Source of the DNA: an uncultured Aquimarina sp.
Lineage (GTDB): Bacteria; Bacteroidota; Bacteroidia; Flavobacteriales; Flavobacteriaceae
Reading direction: 5' to 3'
Length of the DNA: 64,000 nucleotides
Assembly: GCA_947498935.1 (NCBI GenBank)
Contig: CANMMM010000016.1
Coordinates: 61,611 to 125,610, forward strand
Shown here: in pieces, positions 9,038 to 18,561 of the stretch
Numbering within the stretch: the first letter of the stretch is position 1
Layout: each line of letters starts with the position of its first letter
Notes under the pieces: model-generated
What the model saw: only the letters and a program-made list of their open reading frames with translations
Database searches by the model: none
Told to the model about the DNA's origin: nothing
Made by a program: the position numbers and the translations under genes

Positions 9038-10329
9038 TTAACAAAAAAGTCCTTGCAATTATCCTCGGAGGAGGACAGGGAACCCGATTATCACCACTAA
9101 CAGAAAGCAGGTCTAAACCAGCAGTATCTATTGCTGGAAAATACCGTTTGGTGGACATACCCATTACCAATTGCATCCATTCTGATATTAAAAGAATGTT
9201 TGTGCTCACACAGTTTAATTCTGCGTCTTTAAATAGTCATATAAAAAACACTTATATATTTAGTTCATTTAGTGATGCTTTTGTAGATGTTTTAGCAGCA
9301 GAACAAACTCCTGATAATAAAACGTGGTTTCAGGGCACAGCAGATGCGGTAAGACAATCGATGCATCATTTTTTGAATCATGACTTTGATTATGCATTGA
9401 TCTTATCAGGGGATCAGTTATATCAGATGGATTTTAATGAAATGATTGATGCGCATATCGCTAAAGAAGCAGAAATATCGATTGCTTCTTTACCTGTAAA
9501 TCCAAAAGATGCGACACAGTTTGGAATCCTGAAGATGGATGATCAAAACTTTATTTCTGCATTTACAGAAAAACCAAGTGCAGCAGAATTACCAGGATGG
9601 GAATCTGAGGTTAGTGATGAGATGAAGCAAGAAAATAGAGAATACCTAGCATCGATGGGGATTTATATTTTCAATAAGCAATTATTAGTAGATCTATTAT
9701 CGAATCCAGATACCATAGATTTTGGCAAAGAAATCATTCCAGATGCAATCGGTAAGCATAAAGTATTAGCGTATCAATACGAAGGATATTGGACGGATAT
9801 AGGAAATATCGCTTCGTTTTTTGAGGCCAATATCGAATTAGCAAATGAAGTTCCAAAATTTGACTTATTCGACAATGATCGTAATATTCTAACCCGCCCT
9901 AGGGTATTGCCACCTTCTAAAATATCTGGGACTTGCTTAGATAAAATTATGATTGCAGAAGGTTGTTTGATACAAGCCAAGGAGATAGAAAGATCTGTGA
10001 TCGGTATTCGTTCTAGAATAGGAGCTGACACTGTGATTAAAAATACTTATATGATCGGTAGTGATCGGTATCAAAATATAGAAGAGCTAGAGAGTGATAA
10101 GAATGCTGGAGTACCCTCTATAGGTGTCGGTGAGCGGTGTCAAATTAGCAATGCAATTATAGACAAAGATGCACGTATAGGTAATGATGTAATTATCGAA
10201 GGAGGCCAGCATCTGCCTGATATAAAAGAAGACTTTTATGTAGTTAAGGATGGTATTGTAGTGATAAAAAAAGGCGCTATAGTACCTAATAATTTTAAAA
10301 TAGTAGCTACACCAGATACCGTAATTTAA
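9034..10329 (+). CDS. glgC: Glucose-1-phosphate adenylyltransferase GlgC
   Basis: Makes ADP-glucose from ATP and glucose-1-phosphate, the committed and usually allosterically regulated step of bacterial glycogen synthesis. The 431-residue protein has the nucleotidyltransferase signature GGGQGTRLSPLTESRSKPAV at residues 12-31, the WFQGTADAVRQ site, and a C-terminal left-handed helix region of hexapeptide-like repeats (ISNAIIDKDARIGNDVIIEGG). It overlaps glgA by four bases, so donor synthesis and its consumption are produced from one transcript. Confidence 0.95.
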   Translation: MINKKVLAIILGGGQGTRLSPLTESRSKPAVSIAGKYRLVDIPITNCIHSDIKRMFVLTQFNSASLNSHIKNTYIFSSFSDAFVDVLAAEQTPDNKTWFQGTADAVRQSMHHFLNHDFDYALILSGDQLYQMDFNEMIDAHIAKEAEISIASLPVNPKDATQFGILKMDDQNFISAFTEKPSAAELPGWESEVSDEMKQENREYLASMGIYIFNKQLLVDLLSNPDTIDFGKEIIPDAIGKHKVLAYQYEGYWTDIGNIASFFEANIELANEVPKFDLFDNDRNILTRPRVLPPSKISGTCLDKIMIAEGCLIQAKEIERSVIGIRSRIGADTVIKNTYMIGSDRYQNIEELESDKNAGVPSIGVGERCQISNAIIDKDARIGNDVIIEGGQHLPDIKEDFYVVKDGIVVIKKGAIVPNNFKIVATPDTVI

Positions 10330-10401
10330 ATCCTAATTTAGTTTCTAAAAGCATACTAAATAGAAGATGTTTTTCTACTTAGTATGCACACTATATACTA
10401 T

Positions 10402-12312
10402 ATGAGTAAAGTACAAATACATAGTTTATTTTCTGAATACGACATACATTTATTTAAAGCAGGTAAGCATTACCGCTTGTACGAAAAATTTGGTTCTCAT
10501 ATCATTACCGTAGATGGAGTATTGGGTACTTATTTTGCTGTTTGGGCCCCTGCTGCGCAATCTGTAGCTGTAATCGGTGATTTTAATTACTGGAATGATG
10601 GGGCGCATCCACTCAATGTACGCTGGGATGGATCTGGCATATGGGAAGGTTTCATTCCCTCTGTAGCTAAAGGAGCTCTCTACAAATACAAAATACATTC
10701 GAATAATAATGGGATCATTACAGAGAAGTCAGACCCTTATGCACGTAGATGCGAGCATCCTCCTAAAACTGCTTCGGTAGTGTGGGAAGATGCCTATGCA
10801 TGGAAAGATACTGAGTGGATGAAAAATCGTAAAAAGCACAATGCTATTGATGCTCCTTTTTCGATTTATGAAGTACACTTAGCGTCATGGAAGAAAAGAG
10901 TAGAAGAAGACAGGTCTTTGTCCTATATAGAATTGGCAGATGAGCTAGTAGCGTATGTAAAAAAAATGAATTTTACGCACGTAGAACTCATGCCCATCAT
11001 GGAATATCCGTATGATCCCTCGTGGGGATATCAATTAACAGGATATTTTGCTCCTACAGCTCGTTTTGGATATCCAGATGAATTCAAATTTTTAGTAGAT
11101 ACCCTGCATCAAAATGATATTGGGATTCTATTAGATTGGGTGCCTTCTCATTTTCCTGAAGATGGACATGGACTCGGCTTTTTTGATGGGTCTTGTCTAT
11201 ACGAGCATCCCGATAGACGAAAAGGCTATCATACCGATTGGAAAAGTTTAATATTCAATTATGGCCGTAATGAAGTAAAGAGTTTTTTAATCAGTAATGC
11301 TATTTTCTGGCTAGATCAGTACCATGCAGATGGACTGCGAGTCGATGCAGTCGCATCGATGCTTTTCTTGGATTATTCTAGAGAAGATGGAGAATGGGAG
11401 CCTAACATTTTTGGAGGAAGAGAGAACTTAGAGGCCATTACTTTTCTTAAGGAAATGAATGAAGCGGTCTATAAAGACTTCCCTGATGTACAGACCATAG
11501 CAGAGGAGTCTACAGCATTTCCTATGGTATCTAGTCCCACTTCTGTCGGAGGACTCGGATTCGGTATGAAATGGATGATGGGATGGATGCATGATACACT
11601 ACTTTATTTTGCCAAAGAATCTGTACATAGAAAATACCACCAAAATGACCTTACATTTAGTATGACCTATGCCTTTACAGAAAATTTTATGTTACCATTA
11701 TCGCATGATGAAGTAGTATATGGTAAACGAAGTATTATGGGTAGAATGCCAGGGGATGAGTGGCAGCGATTTGCTAATTTACGACTGTTATATAGCTATA
11801 TGTTTACGCATCCAGGTGGTAATTTATTGTTCATGGGAGCAGAGTTTGGACAGCATGATGAATGGGATTTTAGCGGAAGCCTAGATTGGCATCTTACACA
11901 ATATGATTATCATGCAGGCTTGCAACAGTTAGTTGCAGACCTAAACGGTATTTATAAAAACTATCCTGCCTTATACGAAAAGCAATTTGAGCATGACGGA
12001 TTTGAATGGATCAATTATACCGATCACGAAAATTCTATACTCACCTATATACGAAAAGGTAATACGGCTAAGGAATTACTAGTGGTTGCATGCAATTTTA
12101 CTCCAGTTGTAAGAGCGGATTATAGAATAGGCTTACCACATAAAGGAAAGTTAGTACAAATACTTTCTAGTGATGCAAAAAAATATGGAGGTGGTGATAT
12201 ATCGAATACATCGGTGATACCTATTGATAAAAAGCACTGGGATAATAGAGATTATTCCGCGCCAATTACGATTCCACCACTAGGAACTGTACTATTTGAA
12301 ATTAAAGCATAA
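10402..12312 (+). CDS. glgB: 1,4-alpha-glucan branching enzyme GlgB
   Basis: Introduces alpha-1,6 branches into glycogen. The protein has an N-terminal CBM48 domain (GTYFAVWAPAAQSVAVIGDFNYW), a GH13 (beta/alpha)8 barrel with nucleophile Asp315 (DGLRVDAVAS), acid/base Glu368 (IAEEST) and LSHDEVVYGK, then a C-terminal all-beta domain. I prefer ATG 10402 (MSKVQIHSLF) over the in-frame ATG at 10384; both fit, the first adding six residues. At 636-642 residues it belongs to the shorter branching enzymes that lack the extra N-terminal module. It follows glgC by about 70 bases. Confidence 0.95.
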   Translation: MSKVQIHSLFSEYDIHLFKAGKHYRLYEKFGSHIITVDGVLGTYFAVWAPAAQSVAVIGDFNYWNDGAHPLNVRWDGSGIWEGFIPSVAKGALYKYKIHSNNNGIITEKSDPYARRCEHPPKTASVVWEDAYAWKDTEWMKNRKKHNAIDAPFSIYEVHLASWKKRVEEDRSLSYIELADELVAYVKKMNFTHVELMPIMEYPYDPSWGYQLTGYFAPTARFGYPDEFKFLVDTLHQNDIGILLDWVPSHFPEDGHGLGFFDGSCLYEHPDRRKGYHTDWKSLIFNYGRNEVKSFLISNAIFWLDQYHADGLRVDAVASMLFLDYSREDGEWEPNIFGGRENLEAITFLKEMNEAVYKDFPDVQTIAEESTAFPMVSSPTSVGGLGFGMKWMMGWMHDTLLYFAKESVHRKYHQNDLTFSMTYAFTENFMLPLSHDEVVYGKRSIMGRMPGDEWQRFANLRLLYSYMFTHPGGNLLFMGAEFGQHDEWDFSGSLDWHLTQYDYHAGLQQLVADLNGIYKNYPALYEKQFEHDGFEWINYTDHENSILTYIRKGNTAKELLVVACNFTPVVRADYRIGLPHKGKLVQILSSDAKKYGGGDISNTSVIPIDKKHWDNRDYSAPITIPPLGTVLFEIKA

Positions 12313-12512
12313 ATAGTAAAAAAGGACAAACAAATGCTTTATACATGTAAATAGATAATGATAGTAAATAATTACAAACGTTTTCGGTAGTAATAATTAG
12401 AAATACAGAATCAAACTATTTTTTTTATTGCACTATATATCGTTTTTTTACAATGAAGTGGTTTAAACCATTTTAATAGGAAGATTACAATAAAAACAGA
12501 AACCAACTAACT

Positions 12513-14918
12513 ATGATCACAAATACTGAATTAGAGCACAAAGGGAATTTGTTTCCAGGAAAAATAATCTCCTTTTCGCAAGACGTCGATAAAATAAGCT
12601 TTATTACTGAGAATGATGTTATCCTACAAGTCACCATTATTAGAGGAAGCGTCATTCGTTTTAGGTATGCAACGGATAACAATGTAGAAAAAGATTTTTC
12701 ATACGCTATTAGCGAAAAAGGAGCGAGAGGGTATAGTGAATTAACAGTTAGTGAACTAGAGGATACCTATGAGATTAGAACCAAAAAAGTATGTGTATAT
12801 GTTGCTAAAGAGCATCTAAACGTTACTGTAAAGGATATAGAAGGCAATATTATATGCAAGGATGAGCTAGGATTCCATTGGGAGCAAAGTTATGAGTTTG
12901 GAGGAAATATTGTAAAAATGAGTAAAGTAGCTCCACAAGGAGAATGCTACTATGGATTAGGTGATAAGCCGATGCACCTGAATCTAAAAGGAAAGCGAGT
13001 AGAGAATTGGGCTACAGATCAATATGCATTCGGTAAAGACCAAGACCCTCTATACAAAAGTGTACCTTTTTACATTGGGATGCACGAACAGCGTGCTTAT
13101 GGTATCTTTTTCGATAATACGTTTAAGACCTTTTTTGATTTCTGTAATGAGCGTCGTAATGTAACCAGTTTTTGGGCACACGGAGGAGAAATGAACTATT
13201 ATTTCTTCTATGGACCCCAAATGCAAGATGTAGTGGTACGCTATACCGATCTGACAGGAAAACCAGAATTACCACCATTATGGTCCTTAGGATACCATCA
13301 GTGTAAATGGAGTTATTACCCAGAAAGTAATGTAAAGGAAATCACAGCAAAGTTTAGAGAACTTAGGATACCATGTGATGCCATTTACCTAGACATTGAT
13401 TATATGGAAGGGTTTCGTTGTTTTACATGGAGCAAAGAGTATTTTCCAGATCCAAAGCGTATGGTTACTGAACTAGCCGAAGATGGGTTTAAAACGATCG
13501 TAATCATAGATCCAGGGATTAAGATAGACAAAGATTATTGGGTGTATCAGGAAGCCATGGACAATGACTATTTCTGTAAGCGTGCAGATGGCCCATATAT
13601 GCGAGGAAAAGTATGGCCAGGAGAATGTTTCTTTCCAGATTTTACCAATCCTGTAGTCAGAGAATGGTGGGCAGGTTTATTTAAAGAGCTTATCGATGAG
13701 ATCGGCGTAAAAGGTGTGTGGAATGATATGAATGAGCCAGCTGTTATGGAAGTGCCAGGGAAAACATTTCCAGGAGATGTACGACATAATTATGATGGTA
13801 ACCCATGTAGCCATAGAAAAGCACATAATATATACGGTACGCAGATGGCTAGAGCTACCTACGAGGGCATCAAGCGATTTGCTTATCCAAAACGTCCGTT
13901 CGTAATCACACGATCGGCTTATTCAGGAGCGCAGCGGTATACATCTTCTTGGACAGGTGATAATGTAGCCACATGGGAACATTTATGGATTGCCAATATC
14001 CAAGCACAACGAATGAGTATGAGTGGTATGTCATTTACAGGAAGTGATATTGGGGGATTCGCAGAACATCCTACAGCAGAGCTGTATGCGCGTTGGATAC
14101 AGCTAGGAGTATTCCACCCCTTCTGTAGAACACACTCGTCAGGTGATCACGGAAATCAAGAACCTTGGACTTTTGGAGAAGAAGTAGTAGATATTACCAG
14201 AAAATATGTAGAATTACGTTATCAACTATTACCCTATCTCTACACTATGTTCTGGGAATATGCAGAGGAAGGAATTCCTATGCTTAAATCACTAGTTTTA
14301 TACGATCAGTACGATCCACAAACACATTATAGAACTGATGAGTTTATTTTTGGAAATCAGATACTAGTCTGTCCAGTACAAGAACCTAATTCCAAAGGTA
14401 GAAGATTGTATATCCCTCGCGGAAATTGGTATAACTATTGGACGCAAGAGTATGTAAAAGGAGGAGCAGAGCAGTGGGTAGATGCAGATTTAGATATAAT
14501 TCCATTATTTATAAAAGAAGGAGCTATCATCCCTAAGTATCCTATCCAACAATATGTAGGAGAAAAAACAATAGACCAATTAGAGCTAGAGGTATATTAT
14601 AAATTAGGTAGTAAAGAAGTTTCTAAAGTATACGAAGATGCACAAGATGGTTATGATTATGCCAAAGGAAGGTTTAGTTTACTAAATTTCTCATTTACAG
14701 GAAAAGAAAACGAAATTATCATCCAGAAGCATAAGAATGGTACATATGACACCCCTTATGAAACAATGAAAATTCGATTCATAGGATTACCATTTAGTAT
14801 TGGTACTGTAGAAATAGATAATGTAACAGTACCTCTTAAAGAGGTGGGATATGATAAGCATACCGATATGCTAGTGGTTCCTAAAGATTTTTCTGAATTA
14901 CACATTGTTGCAAAATAA
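12513..14918 (+). CDS. GH31 family alpha-glucosidase
   Basis: An 801-residue glycoside hydrolase family 31 enzyme without a signal peptide, so probably cytoplasmic. The nucleophile region WNDMNEP (Asp405) and the acid/base region WTGDNVATW (Asp483) are intact, as is the N-terminal galactose-mutarotase-like beta domain (CYYGLGDKPMHLNLKGKRVENW) and a C-terminal beta domain. Family members release alpha-glucose or, less often, xylose or sulfoquinovose; the FTGSDIGGF and HSSGDHGNQEPW segments are typical of alpha-glucosidases. Lying 200 bases after glgB on the same strand, it most likely acts in glycogen or malto-oligosaccharide turnover. Confidence 0.9.
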   Translation: MITNTELEHKGNLFPGKIISFSQDVDKISFITENDVILQVTIIRGSVIRFRYATDNNVEKDFSYAISEKGARGYSELTVSELEDTYEIRTKKVCVYVAKEHLNVTVKDIEGNIICKDELGFHWEQSYEFGGNIVKMSKVAPQGECYYGLGDKPMHLNLKGKRVENWATDQYAFGKDQDPLYKSVPFYIGMHEQRAYGIFFDNTFKTFFDFCNERRNVTSFWAHGGEMNYYFFYGPQMQDVVVRYTDLTGKPELPPLWSLGYHQCKWSYYPESNVKEITAKFRELRIPCDAIYLDIDYMEGFRCFTWSKEYFPDPKRMVTELAEDGFKTIVIIDPGIKIDKDYWVYQEAMDNDYFCKRADGPYMRGKVWPGECFFPDFTNPVVREWWAGLFKELIDEIGVKGVWNDMNEPAVMEVPGKTFPGDVRHNYDGNPCSHRKAHNIYGTQMARATYEGIKRFAYPKRPFVITRSAYSGAQRYTSSWTGDNVATWEHLWIANIQAQRMSMSGMSFTGSDIGGFAEHPTAELYARWIQLGVFHPFCRTHSSGDHGNQEPWTFGEEVVDITRKYVELRYQLLPYLYTMFWEYAEEGIPMLKSLVLYDQYDPQTHYRTDEFIFGNQILVCPVQEPNSKGRRLYIPRGNWYNYWTQEYVKGGAEQWVDADLDIIPLFIKEGAIIPKYPIQQYVGEKTIDQLELEVYYKLGSKEVSKVYEDAQDGYDYAKGRFSLLNFSFTGKENEIIIQKHKNGTYDTPYETMKIRFIGLPFSIGTVEIDNVTVPLKEVGYDKHTDMLVVPKDFSELHIVAK

Positions 14919-15007
14919 GGTATAATAACAGTTTTTTGTCGATGATTTTTGCATTTTACAGTATTTTAAAAAAGAAATAGTAGGCTTAAAATTCCAAATG
15001 CTATTCC

Positions 15008-15015
15008 TATTTTTG
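15008..15015 (+). promoter_or_regulatory. Candidate -7 element (TATTTTTG) for M48 peptidase gene
   Basis: TATTTTTG fits the Bacteroidota TAnnTTTG element and lies 33 bases before the ATG. No clear TTTG -33 element is present at the expected spacing. Confidence 0.45.
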
Positions 15016-15048
15016 TAACTTTATATATCAGAAATTATAAATACTAAT

Positions 15049-15870
15049 ATGAAAACAAGAAAGTATGTAGTCACCTTAGGAGCAATTTTATTGTTCTTAT
15101 CCTGTGCTACGAACCCTTTTACAGGTAAAAAGACACTTGCGATTGTACCTAATTCGCAGATATTACCTGCTGCTTTTGCGCAGTACAATCAAGTAATGCA
15201 AGAGAGCAAGGTAGTCAATGGAACTTCCGATGCGGCTATGATCAAACGAGTAGGGCAAAAAATTGCCACTGCTGCCGAACGATGGTTAAATTCCAATGGA
15301 CACCAAGGCTACCTAAAGGATTATAAATGGGAGTATAATCTCATTGATGAAAATGTAGTCAATGCATGGGCGATGCCAGGAGGTAAAATTGCTTTTTATA
15401 CAGGGATATTACCTATTGCCAAGACCGAAACAGGTATTGCTGCTATTATGGGGCATGAAGTCGTACATGCTATTGCGAATCATGGGCAACAACGTATGAG
15501 TGCAGGTCAGTTACAGCAAATAGGAGCAGTAGCTACCTCTGTAGCTGTGAGTGGAAAAAACCAACAGACACAGCAGATTATAGGACAAGCATTTGGACTA
15601 GGAAGCCAATTCGGGGTAATGTTACCTTTTAGTAGAAGTCATGAAACAGAAGCCGACAAAATCGGATTGACATTAATGGCTATTGCAGGATATAACCCAG
15701 ATGAGGCAGCCAATTTATGGCGTCGTATGAAAGCCAATAGCGGCGGAAAAGCACCACCAGAGTTTATGAGTACGCACCCGTCTAATGATACGCGTATTGC
15801 TAATCTAACAGCGTGGGCGCCAGCAGCCAAAGCAGAAGCTAGAAAATTCGGAGTTACTAGTTTTAAATAA
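15049..15870 (+). CDS. M48 family metallopeptidase, lipoprotein
   Basis: A 273-residue zinc protease of the BepA/LoiP type anchored in the envelope. The N-terminus is a lipoprotein signal (LLFLSC, lipidated Cys19). The HEVVH motif (His136, Glu137, His140) and the downstream SHETEADKIGL supply zinc ligands and the catalytic Glu, and MSTHPSNDTRI is the family C-terminal motif. Relatives degrade or assist misfolded outer-membrane proteins; that role is inferred. It is monocistronic: a candidate promoter lies upstream and a strong hairpin terminator downstream. Confidence 0.92.
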   Translation: MKTRKYVVTLGAILLFLSCATNPFTGKKTLAIVPNSQILPAAFAQYNQVMQESKVVNGTSDAAMIKRVGQKIATAAERWLNSNGHQGYLKDYKWEYNLIDENVVNAWAMPGGKIAFYTGILPIAKTETGIAAIMGHEVVHAIANHGQQRMSAGQLQQIGAVATSVAVSGKNQQTQQIIGQAFGLGSQFGVMLPFSRSHETEADKIGLTLMAIAGYNPDEAANLWRRMKANSGGKAPPEFMSTHPSNDTRIANLTAWAPAAKAEARKFGVTSFK

Positions 15871-15912
15871 TTGTAAATACAGTACTCCTTATCAAGATAA
15901 TACTTATTTTAG

Positions 15913-15948
15913 AAGCTGTTTCGATATCTATTCGAAACAGCTTTTTTT
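15913..15948 (+). terminator. Rho-independent terminator after M48 peptidase gene
   Basis: AAGCTGTTTCGA pairs perfectly with TCGAAACAGCTT (12 bp, 7-base loop), followed by a run of T. It lies 43 bases past the stop and just before the MFS gene. Confidence 0.85.
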
Positions 15949-15964
15949 ATAACACATCAATCTC

Positions 15965-17281
15965 ATGGCAAAAACACTACCGAAAGGGCATAAAAAATTA
16001 CTCAATGCATGGGCATTCTATGATTGGGCAAACTCCGTTTACAGTCTTACGATTTCCTCTGCAATTTTTCCTATTTTTTGGGGAGTTTTAACGATTGTCC
16101 GAGACGATGAAGGAAACAAAATCAGTGATACCGTTCGTTTCTTAGGGCATGATTTTAATAATGATGCTTTGATCAGTTATGTTACAGCCTTAGCCTTTCT
16201 GATTGTATCCTTTATCAGTCCTTTATTATCGGGGATCGCAGATTATGTGGGGAATAAAAAAAATTTCCTGAAGTTTTTTTGCTATCTAGGTGCCCTATCG
16301 TGTATAGGGTTGTATTGGTTTTCATTAGAAAATCTATTTATAGGACTACTGTGTTATTTACTAGGGCTGATAGGTTTTTGGGGGAGTATTGTGTTTTATA
16401 ATTCCTATTTGCCAGACATTGCATTTCCAAATCAGCAAGACGCTATTAGTGCTAAAGGGTATTCTCTGGGTTACCTAGGTAGTGTTATTTTATTACTGAT
16501 CAATTTAGTGATGATTTTAAAATACGATTGGTTTGGTTTCGAGGATTCAGAATTCCCTACTAAACTATCCTTTTTGATGGTTGGAGTTTGGTGGATTGGA
16601 TTTAGTCAGTATACCTATTACTATCTCCCAAAAAGTGAGAGCAAATACCCATTAACTAAAAAGGTAGTTTTTAATGGATTCAAAGAATTAAAACACATTT
16701 GGGTCGCAATGCAAGAAAACTTACGCCTTAAGCGCTATTTAGTAGCTTTCTTCGTATACAGTATGGCGGTGCAAACTATTATGCTGATTGCCACTTATTT
16801 TGGGATAGAAGAATTAGATTGGGGAGCGCAAGATGCCACTACAGGACTCATTATAAGTATACTTCTGATTCAATTAGTGGCTATTTTAGGCGCATTTATC
16901 ACCTCTAAGGCTTCTGCTACATTTGGTAATATAAATACATTAATCATCATCAACAGTATTTGGATACTCATCTGTATATATGCCTATACCATTACCACAC
17001 CCAATCAGTTTTACATAGCAGCAGCCATTGTAGGACTAGTAATGGGAGGGATACAATCCCTATCGCGCTCTACATATGCCAAATTATTGCCAGAAAACAC
17101 AGAAGATACCACTTCTTATTTTAGTTTTTATGATGTATCCGAAAAGATAGGTATTGTAATCGGTATGTTTTCCTATGGGATTATTGCTGATATTACAGGA
17201 AGCGTACGATATTCTATTTTATTTTTAGTGCTCTTTTTTATCATTGGATTGCTTTTATTGTTTAGAGTACCCAAATCATGA
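15965..17281 (+). CDS. MFS transporter, UMF1/Atg22-like family
   Basis: A 438-residue inner-membrane protein with about twelve hydrophobic helices. The N-terminal NAWAFYDWANSVYSLTI is the hallmark of the UMF1 family, which is related to yeast vacuolar amino-acid effluxer Atg22, and the second half has GGIQSLSRSTYAKLLPE, the conserved inter-helix loop of this family. The bacterial substrate is not known. The gene begins just after the M48 terminator and converges with the VOC gene. Confidence 0.88.
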   Translation: MAKTLPKGHKKLLNAWAFYDWANSVYSLTISSAIFPIFWGVLTIVRDDEGNKISDTVRFLGHDFNNDALISYVTALAFLIVSFISPLLSGIADYVGNKKNFLKFFCYLGALSCIGLYWFSLENLFIGLLCYLLGLIGFWGSIVFYNSYLPDIAFPNQQDAISAKGYSLGYLGSVILLLINLVMILKYDWFGFEDSEFPTKLSFLMVGVWWIGFSQYTYYYLPKSESKYPLTKKVVFNGFKELKHIWVAMQENLRLKRYLVAFFVYSMAVQTIMLIATYFGIEELDWGAQDATTGLIISILLIQLVAILGAFITSKASATFGNINTLIIINSIWILICIYAYTITTPNQFYIAAAIVGLVMGGIQSLSRSTYAKLLPENTEDTTSYFSFYDVSEKIGIVIGMFSYGIIADITGSVRYSILFLVLFFIIGLLLLFRVPKS

Positions 17282-17322
17282 GCCGTAGATGCTTCTGTTT
17301 ACCAATAGAGAAGAATGTATTT

Positions 17323-17721
17323 TTATTCGAGATTCAATTGCCAAGAAATACCGAATGGATCAATAACCCAACCAAATTTTTGACTAAATCCATAGTTGTT
17401 TAGTGGCATCGCTATCGTACCATTTTCTGATAATTTAGAAAATAATCTTTCCAGTTCATTTTCATTATCACACTCTATATAATTAGAAACAGCAGGCGTA
17501 AAATCCCAATCATGCACAGGCGGGCTATCACTGCACATAAACAATCGACCCTCTAATTCGAAAGTAGCTTGCATGATTTTACCTTCTTCTACAGGCGCCT
17601 CTTTTCCCCAGCGTTTTATAGTAAGAATACGAGCAGTATCGAATAAGCCTATATAGAAATTCATAGCTTCTTCTGCCTTATTATTCTGGAAAGTAAGTGA
17701 TGTAATGATTTGTTTTTTCAT
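17323..17721 (-). CDS. VOC family protein (PhnB-like)
   Basis: A 132-residue vicinal-oxygen-chelate protein of the PhnB / 3-demethylubiquinone methyltransferase-like branch. It has the paired beta-alpha-beta modules, with TSLTFQNNKAEEAMNFYIGLF at the N-terminus and GWVIDPFGISWQLNLE at the C-terminus. Members are small cytosolic dimers with varied or unknown functions; the usual metal ligands of glyoxalase are not obvious. It is convergent with the UMF1 gene. Confidence 0.85.
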   Translation of the reverse strand: MKKQIITSLTFQNNKAEEAMNFYIGLFDTARILTIKRWGKEAPVEEGKIMQATFELEGRLFMCSDSPPVHDWDFTPAVSNYIECDNENELERLFSKLSENGTIAMPLNNYGFSQKFGWVIDPFGISWQLNLE

Positions 17722-17782
17722 GTGATCGGTTTTTATAAATTTCTAATATACAGCTATAATGTATGTGGTGTGAAATTTTTTT

Positions 17783-17870
17783 TGGCGTTACCACAGGGGT
17801 CGGGCTATCCGTTCCAATTCCTCGCACTCCTAAGGTCGTGCTGTGGGATTTACACTGCTATCCCTAACGC
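17783..17870 (-). repeat. Dispersed ~88-bp element, copy 2 (variant a)
   Basis: Reverse orientation: ends CTATCCCTAACGC on the plus strand. Read on the minus strand the core is variant a with stem arms GCAC and GTGC around GACCTTAGGA. The plus-strand ORFs 17710-17913 and 17843-18064 run over this copy and are not genes. Confidence 0.85.
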
Positions 17871-17900
17871 GAATATACATTATGTGTTACAAGCAGTTAC

Positions 17901-18530
17901 TTACAATTTGTAGTTTATTGCTAACTGAACTACAGAGGTATTTAAGTTTTGACGTTCGATTATTCCGTAATTATACCTCAAGGAAATTCCAAAATCATTG
18001 GAAAAAGAGTATCCAAGTCCTAATCCAATCCCAAATTCAAATTTTTCATCATCATCATTCCTAATCAATTCAATACCAAACGAATTATTTTCAAATTCAA
18101 TTTCTCTATTGAGCGAGTAACCGAATTGAGGGCCCAATGCTAAACTGATTTTTTCATTAAAATGATATACTGTCATTATTGGAATTAGCAATAATGATTC
18201 TTTTATTTTTCCGTCAACTGACGCTATAAAAACAGGATCATTTGGATTAAAAAATGTTAACTCTGATCCATTAATAGAGAAATCACTTCCTTGTTGGGAA
18301 TATAGAAGTTCCGGTCTAATCGAGATTTTTTTACTAATTCCAAATATAACAAAACCTCCAAGATGGAATCCAATTTTTGCTTTGTAGTCAGCAGAAATAT
18401 CGTCATCATTATTATCTATAAAACTAGCGTAATTCAATCCAGCCTTTATTCCAAATTCTATTTGATTGTTCTGACTATACGTAGTTAAGGTTACTAAGAA
18501 TATTCCAATAAGTAAAAGTGTTTTTTTCAT
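17901..18530 (-). CDS. Outer-membrane beta-barrel protein (PorT-like fold)
   Basis: A 209-residue exported protein with a clear signal peptide (MKKTLLLIGIFLVTLTTYSQ). It then shows alternating strands typical of the small Bacteroidota outer-membrane beta-barrel family: EFGIKAGLNYASF, KIGFHLGGFVIFGIS, RPELLYSQQGSDF, SLALGPQFGYSL and FGISLRYNYGI, ending in a terminal strand VVQLAINYKL. The function is unknown; such proteins are often structural or of unassigned role. It lies downstream of, and 31 bases from, the hypothetical gene and sulfurtransferase on the same strand. Confidence 0.82.
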   Translation of the reverse strand: MKKTLLLIGIFLVTLTTYSQNNQIEFGIKAGLNYASFIDNNDDDISADYKAKIGFHLGGFVIFGISKKISIRPELLYSQQGSDFSINGSELTFFNPNDPVFIASVDGKIKESLLLIPIMTVYHFNEKISLALGPQFGYSLNREIEFENNSFGIELIRNDDDEKFEFGIGLGLGYSFSNDFGISLRYNYGIIERQNLNTSVVQLAINYKL

Positions 18531-18561
18531 TCGATTTTTTTGGGTTTAAATTGTTTGTAAT

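Noticed and set aside
17710-18064. Two plus-strand ORFs (67 and 73 residues)
   Set aside because: They run through copy 2 of the dispersed element and antisense to the beta-barrel gene; no protein-like features.
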